From Comamonadaceae bacterium UBA4962 (lineage in GTDB: Bacteria > Pseudomonadota > Gammaproteobacteria > Burkholderiales > Burkholderiaceae_C): DNA of 61,361 bases. The stretch's first letter is position 1. The number at the start of each line of letters is the position of its first letter. The stretch is taken from assembly GCA_002397315.1 (NCBI GenBank), contig DHAE01000021.1:65490-126850 (forward strand), read 5' to 3'. This document shows positions 53,013-61,361 of this stretch, piece by piece. The notes beneath the pieces are model-generated. The model searched no databases. It saw nothing but the letters and a program-made list of their open reading frames with translations, and was not told the DNA's origin. A program made the position numbers and the translations under genes.

Positions 53013-54242
53013 TCAGAAGAGCACGCGGCTGCGGATCGTGCCCGGCACGGTGGCGAGCTTGTCCTGCGCCAGTTCGGACGACTGCGCGTCGATGTCGATC
53101 ACCACGTAGCCCACCTTCTCGTTGGTCTGCAGGTACTGGGCGGCGATGTTGATCTGGTTGTCGGCGAACACCTGGTTGATCGCCGACAGCACGCCCGGCA
53201 CGTTGCGGTGGATGTGCAGGATGCGGTGCTTGCCCGGGTGCGCCGGCAGCGCCACCTCGGGGAAGTTCACCGACGAGGTCGAGGTGCCGTTGTCGCTGTA
53301 TTTCACGAGCTTCTCGGCCACCTCCAGCCCGATGTTGGCCTGCGCCTCCATCGTGGAGCCGCCGATGTGGGGCGTGAGGATGACGTTGTCCAGCCCGCGC
53401 AGCGGCGAGGTGAATTCGTCCTTGTTGCTGCGCGGCTCCACCGGGAACACGTCGATGGCCGCGCCCAGCAGGCGCTTGTCGCGGATCGCGTCGGCCAGGG
53501 CCTCGATGCGCACCACGGTGCCGCGCGCCGCGTTGATCAGGATCGCGCCCGGCTTCATGCCCGCGATCTCGTCCGGCCCGATCATCCACTGCGTGGAAGG
53601 CAGCTCGGGCACGTGCAGGGTCACGATGTCGCTCTGCGCGAGCAGGGCCTGCAGCGAGGGCGCCTGGCGGGCGTTGCCCAGCGGCAGCTTGCTGACCACG
53701 TCGTGGAAGACCACGTGCATGCCCAGCGCCTCGGCCAGCACCGACAACTGCGTGCCGATCGAGCCGTAGCCGACGATGCCCAGCGTCTTGCCGCGGATCT
53801 CGTAGGCGTTGTCGGCGCTCTTGAGCCAGCCGCCGCGGTGCGCCACGGCGTTCTTCTCGGGCACGCCGCGCAGCAGCAGGATGGCCTCGGCCAGCACCAG
53901 TTCGGCCACCGAGCGGGTGTTGGAATACGGCGCGTTGAACACCGCGATGCCGCGCTCGCGCGCCGCGTCCAGGTCGATCTGGTTGGTGCCGATGCAGAAA
54001 GCCCCGACGGCCACGAGCTTGTGGGCATGCGCGAACACGTCGGCCGTCAGTTGGGTGCGCGAGCGGATGCCCAGGAAGTGCACGTCCGCGATCCGGCGCT
54101 TGAGTTCCTCGCCGTCCAGCGCGCCCGGCAGGGTCTCGATCTGCGTGTAGCCCGCACCGCGCAGCACGTCGAGGGCGGAAGGGTGCACGCCCTCCAGCAG
54201 GAGGAACTTGATCTTGCTCTTGTCCAGCGATGTCTTGGTCAT
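53013..54242 (-). CDS. serA: D-3-phosphoglycerate dehydrogenase
   Basis: 409 residues, same length class as E. coli SerA. NAD-binding GYGSIGTQ, catalytic region AARGTVVRIEALADAI with the Arg, Glu in the following strand, and His in TPHIGGSTMEAQ; C-terminal ACT domain (about 335-409) that binds serine for feedback inhibition. It catalyses the first step of serine synthesis. Start at 54242 (MTKTSLDKSKIKFLLLEGV). Divergent from ugpB over 333 bp; the 140 bp to the oxidoreductase contain no gene. Confidence 0.96.
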   Translation of the reverse strand: MTKTSLDKSKIKFLLLEGVHPSALDVLRGAGYTQIETLPGALDGEELKRRIADVHFLGIRSRTQLTADVFAHAHKLVAVGAFCIGTNQIDLDAARERGIAVFNAPYSNTRSVAELVLAEAILLLRGVPEKNAVAHRGGWLKSADNAYEIRGKTLGIVGYGSIGTQLSVLAEALGMHVVFHDVVSKLPLGNARQAPSLQALLAQSDIVTLHVPELPSTQWMIGPDEIAGMKPGAILINAARGTVVRIEALADAIRDKRLLGAAIDVFPVEPRSNKDEFTSPLRGLDNVILTPHIGGSTMEAQANIGLEVAEKLVKYSDNGTSTSSVNFPEVALPAHPGKHRILHIHRNVPGVLSAINQVFADNQINIAAQYLQTNEKVGYVVIDIDAQSSELAQDKLATVPGTIRSRVLF

Positions 54243-54322
54243 GGAATGGCGAGAAGGAAAAAGAAGAAGGAAGGGGATGGCGGAAGGGGGCCTGCGCACG
54301 CCGGCGCGACGCAGATCGCGTT

Positions 54323-54336
54323 CCATTGTGCAATGG
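54323..54336. repeat. Inverted repeat CCATTG-TG-CAATGG
   Basis: Six-base arms around TG, with partial extension on both sides (TT before, GAA after). About 80 bp from the serA start; could be an operator for serA. It is followed by an A-run on the plus strand. Confidence 0.45.
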
Positions 54337-54386
54337 GAAAAAACCCTGCACCCTTCGGGCCCTCCAATCCGTCATGCGGAAAGTGC

Positions 54387-54400
54387 GTCACCCACGTGAC
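54387..54400. repeat. Inverted repeat GTCAC-CCAC-GTGAC
   Basis: Five-base arms separated by four bases, between the serA-side palindrome and the Pho-box-like element. Possible protein-binding site; no consensus recognised. Confidence 0.35.
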
Positions 54401-54416
54401 CCACAATGGCAAGAGT

Positions 54417-54434
54417 TCGTCACAAAACGGACAC
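54417..54434 (+). promoter_or_regulatory. Pho-box-like sequence upstream of ugpB
   Basis: TCGTCAC-AAAA-CGGACAC has two 7-base units with an A-rich 4-base spacer, matching the E. coli Pho box (CTGTCAT-n4-CTGTCAC) in 5 of 7 positions each. The ugp operon belongs to the PhoB regulon in E. coli, which makes this more likely. No PhoB gene is in the window, and the match is by eye. Confidence 0.35.
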
Positions 54435-54451
54435 AATTCCGCCACATACCG

Positions 54452-54468
54452 CTTCCCGTCCCGGGAAG
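54452..54468. repeat. Inverted repeat CTTCCCG-TCC-CGGGAAG
   Basis: Seven-base perfect arms around TCC. If transcription starts near 54455 this would be at the mRNA 5' end, otherwise it could be an operator. Confidence 0.45.
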
Positions 54469-54488
54469 TTACCGATCTGCGGAATGGC

Positions 54489-54505
54489 CGTTGTATGCGA
54501 CAACG
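54489..54505. repeat. Inverted repeat CGTTGT-ATGCG-ACAACG
   Basis: Six-base arms with a 5-nt centre, a spacing usual for dimeric regulators. Located 70-90 bp before the ugpB start. Confidence 0.45.
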
Positions 54506-54524
54506 ACATGCCGATGACATGAAT

Positions 54525-54541
54525 GGTGCATAGGATGCACC
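54525..54541. repeat. Inverted repeat GGTGCAT-AGG-ATGCACC
   Basis: Seven-base perfect arms with a 3-nt centre, 34-50 bp before the ugpB start. Could be an operator overlapping the promoter or a leader hairpin. Confidence 0.5.
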
Positions 54542-54575
54542 GCTTCATTCCGCCATTCTTTGAGGAGTTTTCCCC

Positions 54576-55886
54576 ATGCGATTCAAGCATCTGGCGCTGG
54601 CCGCCGCCATCGCCGCTTCCGCTTGCGCTTCCGCCCAGGCCCAGACCGAGATCCAGTGGTGGCATTCCATGACGGCCGTGAACGGCGAATGGGTCAACGA
54701 TCTGGCCAAGCAGTTCAACGAGAGCCAGAAGGACTACAAGATCGTGCCCACCTACAAGGGCACCTATGACGAGTCCATGACGGCCTCCATCGCCGCCTTC
54801 CGTGCCGGCAACGCGCCGCACATCCTGCAGGTGTTCGAAGTGGGCACCGCCACGATGATGGCCAGCAAGGGCGCGATCGTGCCCGTGGGCAAGGTGATGC
54901 AGGACGCGGGTGCGCCGTTCGATCCCAAGGCCTACATCCCCGCCGTGGCCGGCTACTACACGGCCCCCAACGGCCAGATGCTGAGCTTCCCGTTCAACAG
55001 CTCCACCACCATCTTCTACTTCAACAAGGACGCCTTCAAGGCGGCCGGCCTGCCCACCGACAAGGCGCCCGCCACCTGGCCCGAAGTGGTCAACGCGGCC
55101 GCCAAGCTCAAGGCCTCCGGCCACAAGTGCCCGTTCACCACGGCCTGGCAGAACTGGACGCAGGTGGAGAGCTTCTCGGCCTGGCACAACGTGGAGTTCG
55201 CGAGCAAGGCCAACGGCCTGCAGGGCCTCGACGCGCGCCTGAAGGTCGATTCGCCCCTGCACGTGCGCCATATCGAGAACCTCGCCAACATGGCCAAACA
55301 GGGCCTGTTCGTCTACAAGGGCCGCGGCAACGTGCCCGAGGCGAGCTTCGTCTCCGGCGAGTGCGCGATGATCAACACGTCGTCGGGCTTCTACGGCAAC
55401 GTGGCCAAGAACGCGAAGTTCGCCTACGGCCTCGCCCCCCTGCCCTACTACCCGGACGTGCAGGGCGCGCCGCAGAACACCGTCATCGGCGGCGCCAGCC
55501 TCTGGGTGATGGCCGGCAAGAAGCCCGCCGAGTACAAGGGCGTGGCCGAGTTCTTCAAGTTCATCTCGACGCCTGAAGTGCAGTCGGCCAGCCACAAGCG
55601 CACCGGCTACCTGCCCGTGACGACCGCCGCCTACGAACTGACCGAGAAGTCCGGCTTCTACAAGGAGCATCCGGGCACCGACGTCGCCGTGACGCAGATG
55701 ATCCGCAAGGTGACCGACAAGAGCCGCGGCATCCGCCTGGGCAACTACGTGCAGATCCGCGCCATCGAGGACGAGGAACTCGAACAGGTCTGGTCCGGCA
55801 AGAAGACCGCCAAGGAGGCGCTCGAAGCCATCGTGAAGCGCGGCAACGAACAACTGGAGCGCTTCCAGAAAGCCAACAAGGGCTGA
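54576..55886 (+). CDS. ugpB: Glycerol-3-phosphate ABC transporter binding protein
   Basis: 436 residues. Signal peptide (1-23, cleavage near AQAQT), then an SBP_bac_1 fold with TEIQWWHSMTAVNGEWVNDLAKQFN and AFRAGNAPHILQVFEVGTATMMAS typical of UgpB. Periplasmic receptor for sn-glycerol-3-phosphate and glycerophosphodiesters. A GAGGAG site lies eight bases before the ATG. The gene is followed by a strong terminator before ugpA, which would favour binding protein over permease production. Confidence 0.95.
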   Translation: MRFKHLALAAAIAASACASAQAQTEIQWWHSMTAVNGEWVNDLAKQFNESQKDYKIVPTYKGTYDESMTASIAAFRAGNAPHILQVFEVGTATMMASKGAIVPVGKVMQDAGAPFDPKAYIPAVAGYYTAPNGQMLSFPFNSSTTIFYFNKDAFKAAGLPTDKAPATWPEVVNAAAKLKASGHKCPFTTAWQNWTQVESFSAWHNVEFASKANGLQGLDARLKVDSPLHVRHIENLANMAKQGLFVYKGRGNVPEASFVSGECAMINTSSGFYGNVAKNAKFAYGLAPLPYYPDVQGAPQNTVIGGASLWVMAGKKPAEYKGVAEFFKFISTPEVQSASHKRTGYLPVTTAAYELTEKSGFYKEHPGTDVAVTQMIRKVTDKSRGIRLGNYVQIRAIEDEELEQVWSGKKTAKEALEAIVKRGNEQLERFQKANKG

Positions 55887-55927
55887 TTCCCACGGGCCGG
55901 CCCGGCCGGCCCACGCCCTGCACCCGG

Positions 55928-55956
55928 CCCTCCCCGCTGAGCGGGGAGGGTTTTTT
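55928..55956 (+). terminator. Intrinsic terminator between ugpB and ugpA
   Basis: Perfect ten-base stem CCCTCCCCGC/GCGGGGAGGG with a TGA loop, followed by six T. It lies 42 bp past the ugpB stop, inside the operon; read-through would set the level of ugpA-E-C. Confidence 0.9.
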
Positions 55957-56019
55957 CGTCCTCTTTCCCACCCTGCGGTGCGCCCCTGAAGGCGCACGCC
56001 CAGGAACCCGCGCATCCCC

Positions 56020-56901
56020 ATGGAAAAACGCGTCCGATTCCAATCCACCTGGCTGCCCTGGCTGCTCATCGCCCCGCAGATGGCGATCATCCTGGTCTTC
56101 TTCTTCTGGCCGGCCAGCCAGGCGCTCGTGCAGTCGATGCAGATGCAGGACGCCTTCGGCACCTCCACGGAGTGGGTGGGGCTGGAGAACTTCAAGCGCC
56201 TGTTCGACGATCCGGGCTACATCGAGTCGTTCAAGACGACGGCGATGTTCTCGGTGCTCGTGGCCGGCTCGGGCATCGTGCTGTCGCTGCTGCTGGCGGT
56301 GTTCGCCGACCGCATCGCCAAGGGCGCGATGTTCTACAAGACCATGCTGATCCTGCCCTACGCCGTGGCGCCCGCCGTGGCGGCCGTGCTGTGGGTCTTC
56401 ATGTTCTCGCCGTCGCTCGGCGTGGTGTCGTACGCGCTCGGCACGTTCGGCATCGACTGGAACCACCTGCTCAACTCCGGCCAGGCCATGGCGCTGATCG
56501 TGATGGCCTCGGTGTGGAAGCAGATCTCCTACAACTTCCTGTTCTTCCTGGCCGGCCTGCAGTCCATCCCGAAATCGCTGATCGAGGCCGCGGCCATCGA
56601 CGGCGCCGGGCCCTGGCGCCGGTTCTGGAGCGTGCAGTTCCCGCTGCTCTCGCCCACCACGTTCTTCCTGCTGGTGATCAACGTGGTCTACGCGTTCTTC
56701 GACACCTTCGCCATCGTGGACGCCGCCACCCAGGGCGGCCCCGGCAAGGACACGGCCATCCTGGTCTACAAGGTCTACTACGACGGCTTCAAGGCCATGG
56801 ACCTGGGCGGCTCGGCCGCGCAGTCGGTGGTGCTGATGCTCATCGTGGTGGCGCTCACCGTCGTGCAGTTCCGCTACGTCGAGAAAAAGGTTCAATACTG
56901 A
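56020..56901 (+). CDS. ugpA: Glycerol-3-phosphate ABC transporter permease UgpA
   Basis: 293 residues, six hydrophobic spans, with the EAA loop IEAAAIDGAGPWRRFWSVQFPLLSP that contacts UgpC. The start VRFQSTWLPWLLIAPQ follows Met-Glu-Lys-Arg and matches the family. 133 bp after ugpB with the terminator between; 1 bp before ugpE. Confidence 0.95.
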   Translation: MEKRVRFQSTWLPWLLIAPQMAIILVFFFWPASQALVQSMQMQDAFGTSTEWVGLENFKRLFDDPGYIESFKTTAMFSVLVAGSGIVLSLLLAVFADRIAKGAMFYKTMLILPYAVAPAVAAVLWVFMFSPSLGVVSYALGTFGIDWNHLLNSGQAMALIVMASVWKQISYNFLFFLAGLQSIPKSLIEAAAIDGAGPWRRFWSVQFPLLSPTTFFLLVINVVYAFFDTFAIVDAATQGGPGKDTAILVYKVYYDGFKAMDLGGSAAQSVVLMLIVVALTVVQFRYVEKKVQY

Positions 56902-56902
56902 G

Positions 56903-57754
56903 ATGGTAGAACGCAGCCTCACGCGCGGCCTGCTCGCGCACTTCATCATGGTCCTCGGGGTCGCCATCGTGGCGTTCCCGCTCTACCTCGCCTTCGTGGC
57001 ATCCACCCACACCGCCCAGGAGATCGTGCAGGCGCCCATGCCGCTGCTGCCGGGCGGGCACTTCTGGGAGACCTACTCCGCCGCGCTGTTCGGCCGCGAC
57101 CAGGGCGCGGGCTCCACCGCCCCCGTGGCGCGCATGATGTGGGTGAGCCTGGTTTCGGCGCTGGTCATCACCTTCGGCAAGATCGCCATCTCGCTGATGT
57201 CGGCCTTCGCCATCGTGTATTTCCGCTTCCCGTTCAAGGGCCTGTGCTTCTGGCTGATCTTCGTCACGCTGATGCTGCCGGTGGAAGTGCGCATCGGGCC
57301 GACCTACCAGGTGGTGTCCGATCTGGGCATGCTCAACAGCTACGCGGGCCTCACGGTGCCGCTGATCGCCTCGGCCACCGCCACGTTCCTGTTCCGGCAG
57401 TTCTTCCTGACGGTGCCCGACGAACTCGTGGAGGCCGCGCGCATCGACGGCGCCGGCCCGCTGCGCTTCTTCAAGGACGTGCTGGTGCCGCTGTCGCGCA
57501 CCTCCATCGCCGCGCTGTTCGTGATCCAGTTCATCTACGGCTGGAACCAGTACCTCTGGCCGCTGCTGGCGACCACCAGCGAAGACATGTACCCCGTGGT
57601 GATCGGCATCAAGCGCATGATCGCCGGGGGCGACGGCCAGAACGAATGGAACATCGTCATGGCCACCGCCATCCTCGCGATGCTGCCGCCCGCCTTCGTG
57701 GTGATCCTGATGCAGAAGTGGTTCGTGAAGGGCCTGGTGGATACCGAGAAGTAA
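56903..57754 (+). CDS. ugpE: Glycerol-3-phosphate ABC transporter permease UgpE
   Basis: 283 residues, six spans, EAA loop VEAARIDGAGPLRFFKDVLVPLS. Second permease partner of UgpA. Starts 1 bp after ugpA; 87 bp to ugpC, which shows no gene or terminator. Confidence 0.95.
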   Translation: MVERSLTRGLLAHFIMVLGVAIVAFPLYLAFVASTHTAQEIVQAPMPLLPGGHFWETYSAALFGRDQGAGSTAPVARMMWVSLVSALVITFGKIAISLMSAFAIVYFRFPFKGLCFWLIFVTLMLPVEVRIGPTYQVVSDLGMLNSYAGLTVPLIASATATFLFRQFFLTVPDELVEAARIDGAGPLRFFKDVLVPLSRTSIAALFVIQFIYGWNQYLWPLLATTSEDMYPVVIGIKRMIAGGDGQNEWNIVMATAILAMLPPAFVVILMQKWFVKGLVDTEK

Positions 57755-57841
57755 GCGGGCGCACCGCCCGCCTCCGCTCGCCCACCCGCACCCGCCCGCT
57801 CCGCGCCCATTTCGCCACCCGCTAACCGATTCCTTCGCACT

Positions 57842-58858
<1,017 letters not shown>

Positions 58859-58869
58859 TCCGCGCGCGC

Positions 58870-59289
58870 ATGTCGGCGTCTGCGTCCGCGTCAGCGCCCA
58901 TGGCCGCCGCCGCGCGGCTGCACGCCACCATTCCAGTGCTGGCGTCGCTCGACCTGGACGAGAGCGCCGCGTTCTATGCGGACCGCCTGGGCTTCGCCAT
59001 CGCCCTGCGCACGGCCGACTACCTCATCGCCGTGCGCGACGGCTGCGAGCTGCACTTCTGGCTCTGCGGCGAGCGCCACATCGCCGAGAACACCTCCTGC
59101 TACCTGCGCGGCGACGTGCGCGCCCTGCATGCCGATTTCACGCGCCGCGGCCTGGCGTCGGAACCGCCGGTGGAGCGCGCCTGGGGCATGCGCGAGCTGT
59201 ACGTCATCGATCCGCACGGTAACCTGCTGAAATTCGGGGAACCCTGCGCCCCGTCTCCCGAACACCGCCATGACCGCACCCTCCCCTGA
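58870..59289 (+). CDS. VOC-family (glyoxalase/bleomycin-resistance-like) protein
   Basis: 139 residues. After a Ser-Ala repeat N-terminus, one VOC module (HATIPVLASLDLDESAAFYADRLGF, HFWLCGERHIAENTSCYLRG, YVIDPHGNLLKFGEP). Metal-binding His/Glu positions of the fold are plausible (His in ELHFW, Glu in FGEP). Unusual inside a ugp operon. Its end overlaps the ugpQ start by 20 bp in another frame, so it is translationally tied to ugpQ. Confidence 0.87.
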   Translation: MSASASASAPMAAAARLHATIPVLASLDLDESAAFYADRLGFAIALRTADYLIAVRDGCELHFWLCGERHIAENTSCYLRGDVRALHADFTRRGLASEPPVERAWGMRELYVIDPHGNLLKFGEPCAPSPEHRHDRTLP

Positions 59290-60058
59290 CACGTCCGCAT
59301 CCGCATCCGCATCCGCTGCATCCGCCTGGCCCTACCCGCGCTGGATCGCGCACCGGGGCGCCGGCAGGCTCGCGCCCGAGAACACCCTGGCGGCCTTCCG
59401 GCTCGGCGCGCGCCACGGCTACCGCATGTTCGAATGCGACGCCAAGCTGAGCAGCGACGGCGTGCCCTTCCTCCTGCACGACAGCACGCTCGACCGCACC
59501 ACCTCCGGCCGCGGCACGGCCGGCGAGCGCCCCTGGAGCGAGCTGTCGCAACTGGACGCGGGCGGCTGGCACTCCCGCGAATGGGCCGGCGAGCCCCTGC
59601 CCACGCTGGAGAACGTCGCACGCTTCTGCCTCGCCAACGGCTATCTGCTGAACATCGAGATCAAACCCACACCGGGCACCGAAGAAGCCACCGGGCGCGC
59701 CGTGGCGTCGCTGGCCGCGCGCCTCTGGCACCAGGCCGCGGTGCCGCCGCTGCTCACCTCGTTCAAGGTGGCGGCCCTCACGGGTGCGCGCGACGCGGCA
59801 CCGCTGCTGCCGCGCGGCCTGCTGCTCGACAGCCTGCCGGACGGCTGGCTCGACACCGCCCGCCAGCTGGGCTGCGCGGCCGTGGTCTGCAACCATGCGC
59901 TCTGGACGGCGGAACACGTCGCCGCGGTGCAGGGCAGCGGCCTGCGGGCCCTCAGCTACACGGTGAACGACGAATGGGCGGCACAGCGCCTGCTCGACCT
60001 CGGCACCGACGGCATCATCACCGACCGCGTGGACCTGCTCAGCCCGGCGATGCGCTAA
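59270..60058 (+). CDS. ugpQ: Glycerophosphodiester phosphodiesterase UgpQ
   Basis: 262 residues. GDPD catalytic motifs IAHRGAGRLAPENTLAAF (His/Arg, Glu) and MFECDAKLSSDGVPFLLHDSTLDRTT (acidic pair, His). It frees glycerol-3-phosphate from diesters entering by Ugp, in the cytoplasm (no signal peptide). The N-terminal 24 residues are a low-complexity Ser/Ala stretch encoded by hexamer repeats. The ATG overlaps the VOC gene end. Confidence 0.95.
   Translation: MTAPSPDTSASASASAASAWPYPRWIAHRGAGRLAPENTLAAFRLGARHGYRMFECDAKLSSDGVPFLLHDSTLDRTTSGRGTAGERPWSELSQLDAGGWHSREWAGEPLPTLENVARFCLANGYLLNIEIKPTPGTEEATGRAVASLAARLWHQAAVPPLLTSFKVAALTGARDAAPLLPRGLLLDSLPDGWLDTARQLGCAAVVCNHALWTAEHVAAVQGSGLRALSYTVNDEWAAQRLLDLGTDGIITDRVDLLSPAMR
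59294..59317 (+). repeat. Hexamer repeat in ugpQ coding start
   Basis: Four tandem TCCGC(A/T) units encode Ser-Ala repeats near the UgpQ N-terminus. The start of the VOC gene (58870-58896) is a degenerate version coding the same Ser-Ala repeat. Changes by whole hexamers would keep the frame. Confidence 0.6.
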
Positions 60059-60086
60059 AGCGGCTGGCGCTGCGCGCAGGCATATC

Positions 60087-60113
60087 CAAATCGCAATCGC
60101 ACCCCGCCGAAAA
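60087..60113 (+). promoter_or_regulatory. Sigma-28 (FliA) type promoter of the chemoreceptor gene
   Basis: CAAA-N15-GCCGAAAA fits the flagellar consensus TAAA-N15-GCCGATAA with one mismatch in each element and the exact spacing. Transcription would start near 60120, about 118 nt before the ATG. Flagellar class III genes such as chemoreceptors are commonly FliA-controlled. Confidence 0.55.
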
Positions 60114-60237
60114 ACATACCCCCGTTTACCCGGATGCCGGCGGCATCCATGCCCATCACGCGCGCTGTAGAGCACACAATCGCTCCGGCTACGCGAATGA
60201 CACATCAACTTACAAAGATGGTCCAAGGGGCGAGGTT

Positions 60238-61361
60238 ATGCGGAACTTCAAGATTGCCACGCGGCTGCTGTGGCTGCTGGGCGGGTTGTCGGCGCTGCTG
60301 GTGGCGGTGGGGGCGGTCGGGCTGCTGGGCATCGCCAAATCCAACCACGCGCTCGAGTCGATGTACAGGGAACGGCTGACGGCGCAGATCGCGATCACCG
60401 ACCTGCGCTACCTGACGGCGCGCAACCGGCAGCTCGTGTCGGGTGCCTTGCTCTCGCCCTCCCCCGAAAAAGTCGAACAGGCGCTCCGGGAAGCCCAGGA
60501 GAACGTGGTCCGATCCGATCAACTCTGGGCCCGGATCCAGGCCCTGCCGCTGGAGCCGGAACTGCACGCGTCGGTGCAGCGGATGGGCGAGCAGCGCCAG
60601 AAGATCATGCAGGACGGCCTGGGCCCTGCCCTCGCCGCCCTGAAGGACGCCGACATCGCGGCCGTCCGCGTGCTGGCGGTGCGCAAATTCGATGCGCTGT
60701 ACGACCCCCTGGACAAGAGCATCGCCTCGGCCGTGGATCTCAGCCGGCAGTTCGCGGAACAGGACTATGCGGCGGCTCTGGCCCGCTTCCGCACCCTGCG
60801 CGCCGCGCTCGTGGGAGCGATCGCGGCCGGCGTGCTGCTGGCGGCGCTCTTCGGCCTGGCGCTGGTCCGCGGTATCGCCCGCTCGCTGCGCCGCGCGGCC
60901 CTGGTGGCCGATGCGGTGGCGCGGGGCGACCTCACGCAGCCCATCGACGTGCGCGGCCTGGACGAAGTGGCCACCATGATGCAGTCGCTGGCCAGCATGC
61001 AGGCCAGCCTGTGCGTCGTGGTGGATAGCGTGAGGCAGGCCTCGGACCGCGTGCTGACGGCCAGTGCCGAGATCGCACAGGGCAACCAGGACCTGAGCGA
61101 CCGCACGGAGCAGCAGGCCGCCGCGCTGCAGCAGACGGCGGCCGCCACCGGCCAGCTCAGCGGCACCGTCAGCCAGAACGCCGAGCATGCGACGCAGGCC
61201 CATCGGCTGGCGCAGGCCGCGAGCGAGGTGGCGGTGCGCGGCGGCGCCGTGATGGCCGACGTGGTGCACACCATGCAGGGCATACAGCACAGTTCGCAGA
61301 AGATCGCCGACATCATCGGCGTGATCGATTCCATCGCTTTCCAGACCAACATCCTGGCGCT
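60238..61361 (+). CDS. Methyl-accepting chemotaxis protein (3' end outside window)
   Basis: Starts at the ATG at 60238 (GAGG just upstream) and runs off the window after 374 codons. TM1 about 8-31, a four-helix-bundle-like periplasmic segment, TM2 about 192-213, HAMP (about 214-267), then the cytoplasmic coiled coil ending in SIAFQTNILAL at the window edge. Signalling-tip sequence is close to that of the receptor at 27.3-29.1 kb; whether it has a C-terminal tether cannot be seen. Ligand unknown. Confidence 0.93.
   Translation, partial: MRNFKIATRLLWLLGGLSALLVAVGAVGLLGIAKSNHALESMYRERLTAQIAITDLRYLTARNRQLVSGALLSPSPEKVEQALREAQENVVRSDQLWARIQALPLEPELHASVQRMGEQRQKIMQDGLGPALAALKDADIAAVRVLAVRKFDALYDPLDKSIASAVDLSRQFAEQDYAAALARFRTLRAALVGAIAAGVLLAALFGLALVRGIARSLRRAALVADAVARGDLTQPIDVRGLDEVATMMQSLASMQASLCVVVDSVRQASDRVLTASAEIAQGNQDLSDRTEQQAAALQQTAAATGQLSGTVSQNAEHATQAHRLAQAASEVAVRGGAVMADVVHTMQGIQHSSQKIADIIGVIDSIAFQTNILA

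Larger units (their letters stand above)
54243..54575. other. serA/ugpB divergent control region
   Basis: 333 bp without a gene. It contains five inverted repeats and a Pho-box-like sequence, listed separately, and the GAGGAG ribosome site of ugpB. Reading frames seen across it are unconvincing. The density of dyad symmetry is well above what is seen in other spacers of this window. Confidence 0.7.

Noticed and set aside
49348..53109. 1253-residue plus-strand frame opposite the large oxidoreductase
   Set aside because: Antisense shadow of a protein with clear FAD and Fe-S motifs; composition is His/Leu/Val/Arg-rich low complexity.
48949..54375. 1808-residue version of the FAD oxidoreductase
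   Set aside because: The first 500 codons run through the serA gene in another frame; the protein begins at 52872 with the recognised DUF3683 start.

Overview
The window is a GC-rich (well over 60% by eye) piece of bacterial chromosome with ordinary housekeeping synteny. Protein sequences and gene order (hrcA-nadK-recN-rapZ; mutM/mutY; lolB-ispE-tRNA-Gln-prs-rplY-pth; ubiE/ubiJ/ubiB; fmdB-DUF502-aspS-nudB; ugp operon) point to a betaproteobacterium of the family Comamonadaceae, most likely Acidovorax/Paracidovorax. That assignment rests on recognition, not on a search. No prophage, IS element, CRISPR array or integron is visible. The window starts inside a tRNA gene and ends inside a chemoreceptor gene.

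Left part (1-14.6 kb). A partial tRNA is followed by hrcA (-) and a divergent nadK-recN-rapZ operon (+). Next comes a (-) cluster mutM - dynamin-like GTPase - mutY, in which a membrane-remodelling type GTPase sits inside the 8-oxoguanine repair pair. Then a (+) run: TPR protein, lolB, ispE, tRNA-Gln, prs, rplY, pth.

Middle (14.6-39 kb). A ferredoxin gene (-) faces a complete peptide-type ABC importer (two permeases, two ATPases, one Tat-type binding protein) coupled to an amidase (+). An unrecognised 201-aa protein follows. A glucarate catabolic module comes next: gudD and gabD (-) with a divergent LacI-type regulator and a perfect 14-bp operator-like palindrome. Then there is a chemoreceptor with a C-terminal CheR/CheB tether, a secreted alpha/beta hydrolase coupled to a 77-aa exported protein, DUF429 and EamA genes, and folE directly followed by a BLUF blue-light receptor. 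clsB with its endonuclease/phosphatase partner, a degenerate receiver-TPR protein, nudB and an orphan CsgG-like lipoprotein complete this part.

Right part (39-61 kb). A long (-) block holds serA, a 1307-aa FAD/Fe-S oxidoreductase, a HIT protein, DUF971, ubiE, a Tim44-like protein, ubiJ, ubiB, a Na+/solute symporter, fmdB, DUF502 and aspS. serA is divergent from the ugp glycerol-3-phosphate operon (ugpB, terminator, ugpA, ugpE, ugpC, VOC protein, ugpQ). The serA-ugpB spacer is packed with inverted repeats and has a Pho-box-like sequence. The window closes with a second chemoreceptor behind a good sigma-28 (FliA) type promoter.

Nothing amounts to an obviously new system. The most interesting leads are the dynamin embedded in the MutM/MutY operon, the folE-BLUF pair, the receiver protein with Glu in place of the phospho-acceptor Asp, the Tim44-like gene inside the ubiquinone cluster, and the repeat-rich serA-ugpB control region.
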